A stretch of 37,753 nt of DNA from an uncultured Porphyromonas sp. (GTDB taxonomy: Bacteria > Bacteroidota > Bacteroidia > Bacteroidales > Porphyromonadaceae). Shown here one piece after another: positions 15,943-23,453 of the stretch (its first letter is position 1; every line of letters starts with the position of its first letter). The position numbers and the translations under genes are program-made. Where the stretch lies: positions 1-37,753 of the forward strand of contig URDQ01000010.1 of the NCBI GenBank assembly GCA_900546675.1. The letters run 5' to 3'. A model generated the notes under the pieces. That model was not told the origin of the DNA and ran no database searches. It saw only the letters and a list, made by a program, of their open reading frames with translations.

Positions 15943-17220
15943 TTATAGGTCTTGTCGGTAGAGCAGGCAGGCGTCGCCATAGCTGAGGAAGCGGTAGTGC
16001 GCATCAGCGAGGGCATGCTCATAGAGCGAGCGCCAGTGGGGACCGATCAGTGCCGAGACGAGCAGCAGGAGCGTACTCTTCGGCTGATGAAAGTTGGTCA
16101 CTAAGATGTCTACCATATGATATTGATAGCCTGGGGCAATGAGTAGCGCCGTGGAGAAAGTGAGCCGATCAAGCCCCCTATGGCGAGCATAGCGGAGCAA
16201 TAGTTCCAGAGCCTCACGACGTGACGGCAAGGTTGCCCCACAGCTCTGACGCATACGATAGCTATACCACTGATCTAGGTGAAAGGGCTCTGCCACATCC
16301 CCTCCCTCCTGCTCTGCTTGCTGTAGCGCAACGGCAAACCAATAGAGACTCTCCAAAGTGCGTACAGAGGTGGTCCCAACGGGTACAAAGGGGCTGTCGA
16401 TATGCTCTAGGAGCGTCTCCAGCGTTGCTGTCGGCACGCTGCAATACTCGCTGTGCATCTGATGCTCAGCGACCTGACGCCCCTTGACTGGTAGGAAGGT
16501 ACCCGCACCAACATGGAGGGTTAGCTCGGTGATGCAGTGCCCTTCGGCGAGTAGTCTATCATCTAGCTCTGGCGTGAAGTGTAGTCCCGCTGTCGGTGCC
16601 GCCACAGAGCCCTCGATGCGTGCGTAAACGGTCTGATAGTCGGTGAGGTCGCTACGCTCGGTCTCTCGATTGAGGTAAGGGGGAATGGGTAGCTGACCGC
16701 ACAGCTCTAGTATCTCGCCAAAGGTCTTGGTCTCATCGCTCCAGCTGAAGGTGACCACGTCTGGCGTCTCCGTAGCCCTACTCGCTTGTAGCGTGATACT
16801 TTGCCCATCAGCTAATGGGAGCGTGCAGGAGATGGTTTGCTCGGGGCGCCACTTCTTCGAGTTGCCCACAAGGCAATGCCAGGAGCATGAGCCGAGCGAG
16901 GCTAGGCTCTCCTCGTAGCTAACAGGTTTGTAGGGGTCTAGACAGAGTATCTCGATGCGGGCACCCGTTGCTTTGACAAAGAAGATGCGCGCCTTGATGA
17001 CCCGCGTATTATTGCGAATGAGGAGCGCATGAGGCGGGAGTAGCTGTGGAAGCTCGGCAAAGGTATGGTCCTCCAGCCTCCCCGTAGCATCGCTCAGGAG
17101 GAGTCGGCACCGGTCACGCTCCGCCAGCGGATGCTCTGCGATACGCTCGTCAGGGAGCGGGTAGTCGTAGTCGTTGATGTCTATATCGACCCAGTGCTGC
17201 GTATGAGGCTTGTCACACAT
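15943..17220 (-). CDS. queA: S-adenosylmethionine:tRNA ribosyltransferase-isomerase
   Basis: A 425-residue enzyme that transfers the ribosyl part of SAM to 7-aminomethyl-deazaguanine in tRNA, making epoxyqueuosine. Typical segments are YPLPDERIAEHPLAERD near the start, IRNNTRVIKARIFF, the GSVAAPTAGLHFT block and LHVGAGTFLPVK. The C-terminal region holds a LLLLVSALIG segment. It is longer than the roughly 350 residues usual elsewhere, in line with the longer Bacteroidota QueA. The start at 17220 (MCDKPHTQHW) is preferred over an in-frame ATG at 17271, which would overlap the preceding gene by 22 nt. It is 29 nt after the PDZ gene. Confidence 0.94.
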   Translation of the reverse strand: MCDKPHTQHWVDIDINDYDYPLPDERIAEHPLAERDRCRLLLSDATGRLEDHTFAELPQLLPPHALLIRNNTRVIKARIFFVKATGARIEILCLDPYKPVSYEESLASLGSCSWHCLVGNSKKWRPEQTISCTLPLADGQSITLQASRATETPDVVTFSWSDETKTFGEILELCGQLPIPPYLNRETERSDLTDYQTVYARIEGSVAAPTAGLHFTPELDDRLLAEGHCITELTLHVGAGTFLPVKGRQVAEHQMHSEYCSVPTATLETLLEHIDSPFVPVGTTSVRTLESLYWFAVALQQAEQEGGDVAEPFHLDQWYSYRMRQSCGATLPSRREALELLLRYARHRGLDRLTFSTALLIAPGYQYHMVDILVTNFHQPKSTLLLLVSALIGPHWRSLYEHALADAHYRFLSYGDACLLYRQDL

Positions 17221-17249
17221 ACTCTCGACCTTCTGATTAGTCTGCGGTA

Positions 17250-18668
17250 CTACTCCAGCGTTACGTAGCAAGACTCCTGCAGCTTAGGCTCTACGACGAC
17301 ACGCTGCATCACGCCGTCACGCAGATAGTCGATGGTAACACCCGTGCGGGGCGTTGTCGTAATCCAAGGGTTGAAGGCAAAGAGGTAGCTAAAGCCTCCG
17401 AAGTACTTATCCTTGTCCAGGAGCTTAGCGACTCGAGCGTAGTCCTCCGAGTCCCAATAGCGACAATTGGTTGGTCCATCTTTGATCGCAAAGGGATGCT
17501 CATGAGTGCGGCAAGCCATACTCTTCTTGACAAAGGCTAGATAACCCTTGGAGAGTTCGTCGGCAGTGCTTAGAGGGCGACCATTGATGGCTACAATCTC
17601 ATCGCCAGCACGTAGCCCTGCCTCGGCAGCTGGTGAGTGTAGCGATAGCGAATGGATGGCCGAGATGTTCTTAGCCTGATAGTTAATCCCTAGCGACAGA
17701 TGCCTATGGGTAGCGAAGCGCACAACGAGCGAGTTGAAGTAGCGGGTGAAAGGAAATTGCATAAGCATCACTGGGACCGTCAGAGCGGTGTAGTCGGTCA
17801 GCGTATAGTCGTCAGAGAGTAGCTCCTCAGCTTCGCTCGTCCATAGCATCTTGTGCTCGTTGACACCACTATATATGGTAATGCCAAACTTTAGATAGAA
17901 GCGCGCCAGCGTCTTGTCGCTCCCCATCGGTAGGATCGGCAGCTCGACAAGCTTATGCGCCTTGGGGTCGATGCGTAGCGACGTTTGCACGGCAGCTGAG
18001 CGACGAGTGGCAGCGGCATCGTAGGTACTGTTTTCGGTGATACTATAATAGGTATCGATGAGGAGGTCGGGATTCTTCTGATCGTAGGTTAGCCCTAGAG
18101 CCTGTAGCGCCTCGGTGAGCTGCTGCTCGATGAGTGCGTCTCGATTGGTGTGCTGCTTGTTGGTGCGTACGAAGCCAAAGGTCTCATAGTTGATCAGATC
18201 CGTCTTGCCCTCCGTGCCTGTGCTGATGGGGTAAGAGATCAATATATCGGACTCGTCCTCCAGGCTGTACATACCAAAGGCGCGAGCAATGTCCCGCTCC
18301 GTGAGTGCATCGGCAGGCTGAGCGATTGGCTTGAGATGACGCTCCACACGATGATAGGCGAAGTTAGAGACGAGCAAGTCGACGGAGGCTCCTCCCTCGC
18401 CTTGCAGTAGGCGGATCATCTCTTCCTCGGGCATCGTGTGGGTCTCTCGTCCATTGATCGCCTCGATGATGTCGCCCCCACGTAGTCCAGCCTGCGCTGC
18501 GGGACTATTGGGGTAGACGGTTAGGATGACAGGGCGATTGGCTCCCCAATTGTCGTTGTAGCTCAACTGGTACTCTAGACCGACGTAAGCTTTCTGAGCT
18601 TGCATAGTCAGGGCAAAGGAGCAGAGTGCTAGGATAACTAGCAAAGTGGTGTGGTATAGTCGCTTCAT
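17250..18668 (-). CDS. Exported two-PDZ-domain protein, possibly with a DUF4136-like middle
   Basis: A 472-residue protein with signal peptide (MKRLYHTTLLVILALCSFAL, cleaved near MQAQ). The first PDZ domain is at about 27-105 (AYVGLEYQ, then SPAAQAGLRGGDIIEAING). A middle region of about 120-320 (YDQKNPDLLIDTYYS and later beta strands) resembles DUF4136 proteins, from memory only. A second PDZ domain is at about 330-400 (SPAAEAGLRAGDEIVAINGR). No protease catalytic triad or HExxH is visible, so it is not an obvious DegP or RseP type enzyme. It probably acts as a periplasmic or envelope binding protein. It lies inside a housekeeping run, 35 nt after pncC. Confidence 0.75.
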   Translation of the reverse strand: MKRLYHTTLLVILALCSFALTMQAQKAYVGLEYQLSYNDNWGANRPVILTVYPNSPAAQAGLRGGDIIEAINGRETHTMPEEEMIRLLQGEGGASVDLLVSNFAYHRVERHLKPIAQPADALTERDIARAFGMYSLEDESDILISYPISTGTEGKTDLINYETFGFVRTNKQHTNRDALIEQQLTEALQALGLTYDQKNPDLLIDTYYSITENSTYDAAATRRSAAVQTSLRIDPKAHKLVELPILPMGSDKTLARFYLKFGITIYSGVNEHKMLWTSEAEELLSDDYTLTDYTALTVPVMLMQFPFTRYFNSLVVRFATHRHLSLGINYQAKNISAIHSLSLHSPAAEAGLRAGDEIVAINGRPLSTADELSKGYLAFVKKSMACRTHEHPFAIKDGPTNCRYWDSEDYARVAKLLDKDKYFGGFSYLFAFNPWITTTPRTGVTIDYLRDGVMQRVVVEPKLQESCYVTLE

Positions 18669-18703
18669 TGTAGTCTATTCGTTGCGTGTGTTGGTGAAAA
18701 GGG

Positions 18704-19195
18704 TTAGTTTAGTGTCCAATGGTAGAACCGATTGATTACTTCGCCATAAGTCTGCCGTATGATCTCTTGTCGAGAGCCTGCGAGCTGCAAGCGTGCCGAG
18801 TAGATGCCCCGAGCTGTCGCTATAGCGATGCATACAGTCCCGACGGGTGTTTCGGTCGTACCGCCAGCTGGTCCTGCCACGCCTGTGGTCGCTATGCCGA
18901 TGGTACTACGACAAGCCTGACGCACTCCACTAGCCATCGCCTCAGCGACCTCTCGGCTCACGACGCCATACCGATCGATGGTGGCAGCTGGTACGTAGGC
19001 TAGTCGCTCCTTGAGCTCTATCTGATAAGTCACGAGGGCTCCTTGGAACCAGTGCGAACTACCCGCATGCGATGTCAGCTGACTTGCTATGTAGCCACCC
19101 GTACAGCTCTCGCAGGTCGAGACACTCTCGTGCTGCTCTAGCCAATGTGCTATGAGACGCTGTAGCTGCTCTTCTGTCGTCTGAGGAGTAGGCAT
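18704..19195 (-). CDS. pncC: Nicotinamide-nucleotide amidase (CinA C-terminal domain)
   Basis: A 163-residue protein corresponding to the stand-alone C-terminal domain of CinA. This domain deamidates nicotinamide mononucleotide in pyridine-nucleotide recycling. The family motifs are clear: CESCTGGYIASQLT near the N-terminus, SSHWFQGALVTYQ, GVVSREVAEAMASG and the ATTGVAGPAGG block. No N-terminal CinA molybdopterin-binding domain is present. The start at 19195 sits 10 nt past the tsaD stop; an ATG at 19225 adds ten residues and would overlap tsaD by 20 nt, so both are possible. Confidence 0.9.
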   Translation of the reverse strand: MPTPQTTEEQLQRLIAHWLEQHESVSTCESCTGGYIASQLTSHAGSSHWFQGALVTYQIELKERLAYVPAATIDRYGVVSREVAEAMASGVRQACRSTIGIATTGVAGPAGGTTETPVGTVCIAIATARGIYSARLQLAGSRQEIIRQTYGEVINRFYHWTLN

Positions 19196-19205
19196 AAGAC
19201 GTGGG

Positions 19206-20234
19206 TTAGATTGTTGTCTTGGCAAAGGGGACAGCCTCTATCGATCCGTAGGCTCCTCGCTCATAGGCAAAGGTTCCCGCCATGGCAACCATAGCGGCAT
19301 TGTCTGTCGTAAAGGCAAAGGGCGGTATGTAGACCTGCCAGCCGTATCGCTCGGCATAAGCGTGGTAAGCGTCACGCAGACCCGTATTGGCCGAGACACC
19401 ACCAGCCACAGCAATGTGCTTGATGCCTGTCTCCTTGCTGGCACGTAGTAGCTTGCTCATGAGGATATCGATGACCGTCTTCTGGAGTGAGGCGCAGAGA
19501 TCTGCTTTGTTTTTCGCAACAAAGTCAGCATCCTTGGCTAGCTCATCTCTTAGCGTGTAGAGGAAAGAGGTTTTCAGACCGCTAAAGCTGTAGTCCAGCC
19601 CTGGAACCTGTGGCTTGCTAAAGTGAAATCGCTCAGCGTCGCCCTCATTGGCGAGCTTATTGACTATTGGTCCCCCAGGGTAGCCGAGTCCCATCACCTT
19701 GGCGCACTTGTCAAAGGCTTCGCCAGCCGCATCATCGATCGTCTGACCCAGTATGCGCATATCATCAGGCGCATTGACCTGTACGATCTGTGAGTTACCG
19801 CCCGAGACGAGTAGACAGAGATAGGGAAATGGGGGCGGCGTGTGTGGCTCCTCAGGCTTGGTGATAAAGTGTGCGAGGACGTGTGCCTGCAGGTGATTGA
19901 CCTCGACGAGTGGAATCTGGAGCGCTAAGCTCAGCCCCTTGGCAAAGTTGGTCCCGACGATGAGCGACCCGAGGAGTCCTGGACCTCGTGTGTAGGCGAT
20001 CGCATCTAGATCAGCTAGCGTGACGCCAGCCCGTGCTACCGCCTGCTGTACGACGGGGACGATGTTTTGCAGGTGAGCGCGTGAAGCCAGCTCGGGCACC
20101 ACGCCTCCATACTTGCTGTGTACCTCTTGGCTTGCGATCACATTGCTACAGAGTAGCCCACCCCGTAGCACGGCTGCCGAGGTATCGTCGCACGAGCTCT
20201 CGATACCTAAGATGAGAGAAGATGTAGATGTCAT
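19206..20234 (-). CDS. tsaD: tRNA N6-adenosine threonylcarbamoyltransferase
   Basis: A 342-residue ASKHA-fold enzyme that transfers the threonylcarbamoyl group to A37 of ANN-decoding tRNAs, with TsaB and TsaE in bacteria. It begins with the nucleotide-binding LGIESSCDDTSAAV (9-22). The metal ligands are in NHLQAH (His114, His118), SGGNSQIV follows at 144-151, and the late TDNAAM block is present. Length and motifs are normal. It lies 17 nt after ybeY and is followed by pncC; tsaB and tsaE are not in this window. Confidence 0.97.
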   Translation of the reverse strand: MTSTSSLILGIESSCDDTSAAVLRGGLLCSNVIASQEVHSKYGGVVPELASRAHLQNIVPVVQQAVARAGVTLADLDAIAYTRGPGLLGSLIVGTNFAKGLSLALQIPLVEVNHLQAHVLAHFITKPEEPHTPPPFPYLCLLVSGGNSQIVQVNAPDDMRILGQTIDDAAGEAFDKCAKVMGLGYPGGPIVNKLANEGDAERFHFSKPQVPGLDYSFSGLKTSFLYTLRDELAKDADFVAKNKADLCASLQKTVIDILMSKLLRASKETGIKHIAVAGGVSANTGLRDAYHAYAERYGWQVYIPPFAFTTDNAAMVAMAGTFAYERGAYGSIEAVPFAKTTI

Positions 20235-20251
20235 GATGCTGTGTGGTGAGA

Positions 20252-20779
20252 TTAGTTGGCAGCCTGGTAGTCAGCGCACACCTTGTCGACATATTTGAAG
20301 AACTTCGCCCCCCCTTGACTAAGGAAAAAGTCTCGTCCCTCCAGCATCTCGACGAGCTGCATGAGCGCTCTGTCTTCGGCCATATGCATCAGCTCCCGCT
20401 CCGAGTCGGTCTGATCATCTATGCCCAAGAGGTGCAGGATACCATGTATCATCACACGGTATAGCTCCTGCTCAAACGGCACGCCCAGCTCCTGCGCATT
20501 GGTCGCAACAGTGTCGATGCTGATGAGTATGTCACCATAGATTGCATCGTCACCCTCCCGCTCACTCTCTCTAGGGAAGGTGATAACGTCCGTGTAGTAG
20601 TCATGCTGGAGAAATGCTTTATTCGCCCTCAGGATACCCTCATCATCAGTGTACTGAAAGTTGATCTCCCCGACTGTACGATTCATCTCGTCACATACGC
20701 GACGCATCCAACGATTGGCGATTTGTCGCCTAATGGGTGGCATCAACACGTCGCTGTCCGAATAGTAGTTAAATTGCAT
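20252..20779 (-). CDS. ybeY: Endoribonuclease YbeY (rRNA maturation factor)
   Basis: A 175-residue metal-dependent RNase of the UPF0054 family, needed for 16S rRNA 3' maturation and ribosome quality control. The core motif reads HGILHLLGIDD (112-122). His112 and His116 are present, but the third ligand position holds Asp122 instead of the usual His. A similar change is familiar in Bacteroidota as far as I recall. The start at 20779 (MQFNYYSD) is chosen because the predicted promoter is at 20864-20894, so the longer in-frame ATG at 20866 would lie outside the transcript. It is first gene of the ybeY-tsaD-pncC-PDZ-queA-panC run. Confidence 0.92.
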   Translation of the reverse strand: MQFNYYSDSDVLMPPIRRQIANRWMRRVCDEMNRTVGEINFQYTDDEGILRANKAFLQHDYYTDVITFPRESEREGDDAIYGDILISIDTVATNAQELGVPFEQELYRVMIHGILHLLGIDDQTDSERELMHMAEDRALMQLVEMLEGRDFFLSQGGAKFFKYVDKVCADYQAAN

Positions 20780-20830
20780 ATCTCGTCTCTTAAATCTATC
20801 TGCATGCAGGCATCGCTTGCAATCTTGTGA

Positions 20831-20850
20831 AGCTGTTGACATAGACAGCT
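20831..20850 (-). other. Hairpin at the 5' end of the predicted ybeY leader
   Basis: AGCTGT and ACAGCT pair around an 8-nt loop. It begins about 7 nt after the predicted transcription start. The rnpB precursor also starts with a hairpin (33084-33113). Confidence 0.35.
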
Positions 20851-20852
20851 CC

Positions 20853-21173
20853 ATATGGTATTGCAAAGGTAATGTTTTCTTTAGACTTACAAAGTGTAAC
20901 GATGACCGACTCCCATCTTGAGGTGCTGGGGTGATTCGTCACGGACTCATTATGACTTAGCATCTCTCATAAACCGACACGATTTTGCCTTAGAAGAGGC
21001 AGATCCCCACGTGGGAATTCGCCAACCTCCACGTGGAAAGTAAAAAATCTCCACGTAGGCGCGAAATAAAACTTCGGAGGAATCAAATGATATGTCCGAG
21101 GAAATGTTTCTCGCCTACGTGGAAAATGGGAAATAGCTCGGTGGAGAATTAACATTTTCCACGTAGCTATCGT
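20853..21173 (-). repeat. Palindromic promoter-upstream unit, copy 1
   Basis: Read on the - strand from 21173 down to the ybeY promoter, this segment aligns with the + strand segment 32768-33078. The core (21003-21170) contains CCACGTGG at 21007-21014 and 21029-21036, an 11-bp perfect outer stem (21051-21061 with 21112-21122) around a decayed inner stem, and a 17-position hairpin (21133-21149 with 21154-21170, loop TAAC). The alignment continues with short gaps through the flank to the -7 element. No ORF or terminal repeats of an insertion sequence were seen. Confidence 0.8.
20864..20894 (-). promoter_or_regulatory. Promoter of the ybeY operon
   Basis: Read on the - strand, CTTTG (20894-20890) is followed after 18 nt by TACCTTTG (20871-20864), a good Bacteroidota -33/-7 pair. 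Transcription would start near 20857, about 78 nt before the chosen ybeY ATG. Confidence 0.65.
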
Positions 21174-21282
21174 GTCGTGAGACTATTGTAAAAGTCAACG
21201 GTCTCGCTATAGTCTCATCAGACTAGAGTACTTGACCTATATCCGCTCAAGCTCCTCAAAATCAAAAATAGCTATAACAGAG

Positions 21283-21316
21283 AAGGCACCTGCCCCAGAC
21301 GAGGAGCAGATGCCTT
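21283..21316 (-). terminator. Probable terminator after the DUF6263-like gene
   Basis: AAGGCACCTGC (21283-21293) and GCAGATGCCTT (21306-21316) form an 11-position stem with one mismatch and a 12-nt loop. On the - strand the downstream sequence becomes T-rich only after about 15 nt. It fits the end of the nusB-to-DUF6263 unit, but the distance makes it uncertain. The bases from 21174 to 21282 hold nothing else I can name. Confidence 0.5.
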
Positions 21317-21372
21317 CCTTATTATATTATGTACACACGAGAGGCGTAGATGCCCGCAGCGTGGGCGCAACA

Positions 21373-22173
21373 CTAGAGTAGGCGAATCGTGGTGATCGTA
21401 TTGGAAGAGATCTCAGCCTGGGTGCCTTGTACGTTGCCACTACCCTTGAGAGCCATCGTACCGAAGGTGTTTTTGATCATACCTGTCTTGCGGTCCAGGA
21501 CGATGTTGTCTATGCCATTACCCCCGATGACCAAGCCCTCGAAAGAAGCTGTCGTCTCACCATTAGCACGAAATGTATAGTCTGTATCAGATACAGCTAC
21601 CAGTGTGACGACACCTTCGTACTTTGTACTAGCATCTTCGCCAGTGAAAAGAGGTTTATTGACCGTAAAGGACTCCCCCTGTGCTATAGGCTCTGCAGGG
21701 AAGAATGCTGGAACCATTGCCATCGAGGCTATTCCCTGCTTGACAAGGTCATCTACATTCTCTCCTTCAGGCTCACCTTGGGGCTGAAACTTAGCGTCCA
21801 CCCACTGAGTGACCTTCTGATTGACCATCTTACGCATCTGAGTCGTTATTTCGTCCTTAGCATCGGAGTCTGTATCCGCATTCATCTCCTCACCCATAGA
21901 GCTAGAGGAGACTTGGACACGATCGATGTTGATCTCCATTAGGTAGTTGCCATCCTTGACGTCAAGGACCTTATAGGTATAGGTGACAGTTTGGGCTTGC
22001 TTGAGCTCCATCTGCTGACCCATCATAGAGATGGTCATAGGATTGTTGGCTGTCACCTGATAGGTGAAGGTCTGTCCCTTCTTGAGGTTCAGACGCAGAT
22101 CATACTTCTCCTGTGCGAAGACTGATGTCATCACACCAAGTAGTAGCAGGGTGGATAGGATGAGTTTCTTCAT
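21373..22173 (-). CDS. Exported DUF6263-like protein
   Basis: A 266-residue protein with signal peptide MKKLILSTLLLLGVMTSVFA, cleaved at FAQ. The mature part begins EKYDLRLNLKKGQTFTYQV. The rest is beta-rich, with a Met/Gln-rich segment (MMGQQMELKQ), two Asp/Glu stretches and 'DRKTGMIKNTFGTM' near the end. This general form (KKG..f.Y....., then 'v.v..G.Y.m...') fits the DUF6263 family common in Bacteroidota. The function is unknown. No lipobox is present, so it is probably periplasmic or secreted. It is the last gene of the nusB-lptF-ribBA run (29 nt gap). Confidence 0.7.
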   Translation of the reverse strand: MKKLILSTLLLLGVMTSVFAQEKYDLRLNLKKGQTFTYQVTANNPMTISMMGQQMELKQAQTVTYTYKVLDVKDGNYLMEINIDRVQVSSSSMGEEMNADTDSDAKDEITTQMRKMVNQKVTQWVDAKFQPQGEPEGENVDDLVKQGIASMAMVPAFFPAEPIAQGESFTVNKPLFTGEDASTKYEGVVTLVAVSDTDYTFRANGETTASFEGLVIGGNGIDNIVLDRKTGMIKNTFGTMALKGSGNVQGTQAEISSNTITTIRLL

Positions 22174-22202
22174 AGTTTTATTGTGGTTTGATTATACGTT
22201 GT

Positions 22203-23423
22203 TTACTTGACATTGTGCAGGTCATGCCCCATACGCACCTTCTTGGTATGCAGGTAGTGAGCATTGTATTGGTTGGGCTTGATCTCTAGAGGCACAGTCT
22301 CCACGACCTTCAGCCCGTAAGCCTCGAGGCCGACACGCTTGACTGGATTATTGGTCATCAGTCGCATCTCGGTCACACCAATAGCACGGAGTATCTGAGC
22401 ACCGACACCGTAGTCACGCTCGTCGACCTTGTGTCCAAGGTGCAGATTAGCATCGACCGTGTCGAGCCCCTCGTCTTGAAGCTTGTATGCCTTGATCTTG
22501 TCCATCAGACCGATGCCACGACCCTCTTGATTGAGGTAGACGACGACACCTGTACCCTCCTGCTCGATGATCTCCATAGCTTTGTGGAGCTGCTCTCCGC
22601 ACTCGCAGCGCAGACTACCGAAGATATCTCCCGTGGCGCAACTGCTGTGCATACGTACGAGGGTGGGTTTATGGGCAGAGATGTCGCCCTTGATGAGGGC
22701 AATGTGCTCTAGACCATTGCTCTTCTGGCGGAATGGTATGATGTCAAACATACCCCACTCGGTCGGAAGCTTGGCTCTCACGCCCTCCTCGACGATGCAG
22801 TCTGTCTTGAGGCGGTAAGCAATTAGATCCTCGATGGAGATGATCTTCATATTCCACTGCTTAGCGATCTCCACAAGCTGAGGGAGACGCGCCATGGTAC
22901 CATCCTCATTAATGATCTCGATGAGCGCACCGACAGGCTGGAGACCAGCGAGACGCGCTAGATCAATAGCCGCCTCCGTGTGACCTGCACGACGCAAGAC
23001 GCCACGATTGCGCGCCCGCAGAGGGTTGACGTGGCCTGGGCGAGCTAGGTCTGTAGGCTTGGTATTAGGATCTGCTAGCGCCTTGATCGTCATAGCACGA
23101 TCATACATCGAGACTCCAGTCGTACAGCCGTGACCGATGAGGTCTACCGTCACGGTAAAGGGGGTCTCGTGTAGCGATGTATTTTCATGCACCTGCATAT
23201 TGAGTTCGAGCTGGGCTGCACGCTCCTCGGAGATAGGCGTACAGAGTACACCACGCCCGTAGCGCATCATAAAGTTGACCTTCTCGGGTGTTATCAGTTC
23301 GGCGGCCGTGATGAAGTCTCCTTCGTTCTCACGATCTTCGTCATCGACGACAATGACGAATTTGCCCGCTTTGAAATCTTCGATAGCCTCCTCGATGGAG
23401 TTTAGTTTGAAGTCTTGGTTCAT
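22203..23423 (-). CDS. ribBA: Bifunctional riboflavin synthesis enzyme RibBA
   Basis: A 406-residue fusion. Residues 1-205 are 3,4-dihydroxy-2-butanone-4-phosphate synthase (DDEDRENEGD at 27-36, GHTEAAIDLARLAG at 147-160). Residues of about 206-406 are GTP cyclohydrolase II, with Zn ligands Cys262, Cys273 and Cys275 (SSCATGD, LRCECGEQL) and the LNQEGRGIGL block (297-306). It supplies both precursors of riboflavin: the four-carbon unit from ribulose 5-phosphate and the pyrimidine from GTP. Both halves look catalytically complete. No FMN riboswitch was seen in the 30-nt gap upstream, so it is probably expressed from the nusB promoter. Confidence 0.97.
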   Translation of the reverse strand: MNQDFKLNSIEEAIEDFKAGKFVIVVDDEDRENEGDFITAAELITPEKVNFMMRYGRGVLCTPISEERAAQLELNMQVHENTSLHETPFTVTVDLIGHGCTTGVSMYDRAMTIKALADPNTKPTDLARPGHVNPLRARNRGVLRRAGHTEAAIDLARLAGLQPVGALIEIINEDGTMARLPQLVEIAKQWNMKIISIEDLIAYRLKTDCIVEEGVRAKLPTEWGMFDIIPFRQKSNGLEHIALIKGDISAHKPTLVRMHSSCATGDIFGSLRCECGEQLHKAMEIIEQEGTGVVVYLNQEGRGIGLMDKIKAYKLQDEGLDTVDANLHLGHKVDERDYGVGAQILRAIGVTEMRLMTNNPVKRVGLEAYGLKVVETVPLEIKPNQYNAHYLHTKKVRMGHDLHNVK

Positions 23424-23453
23424 ATTCTAGGAATACTATATATAAGGTACAGA

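Noticed and set aside
20853..21173. Insertion sequence or MITE
   Set aside because: No transposase, no clear terminal inverted repeats and no target-site duplication were found around either copy. A mobile origin is still possible but not supported.
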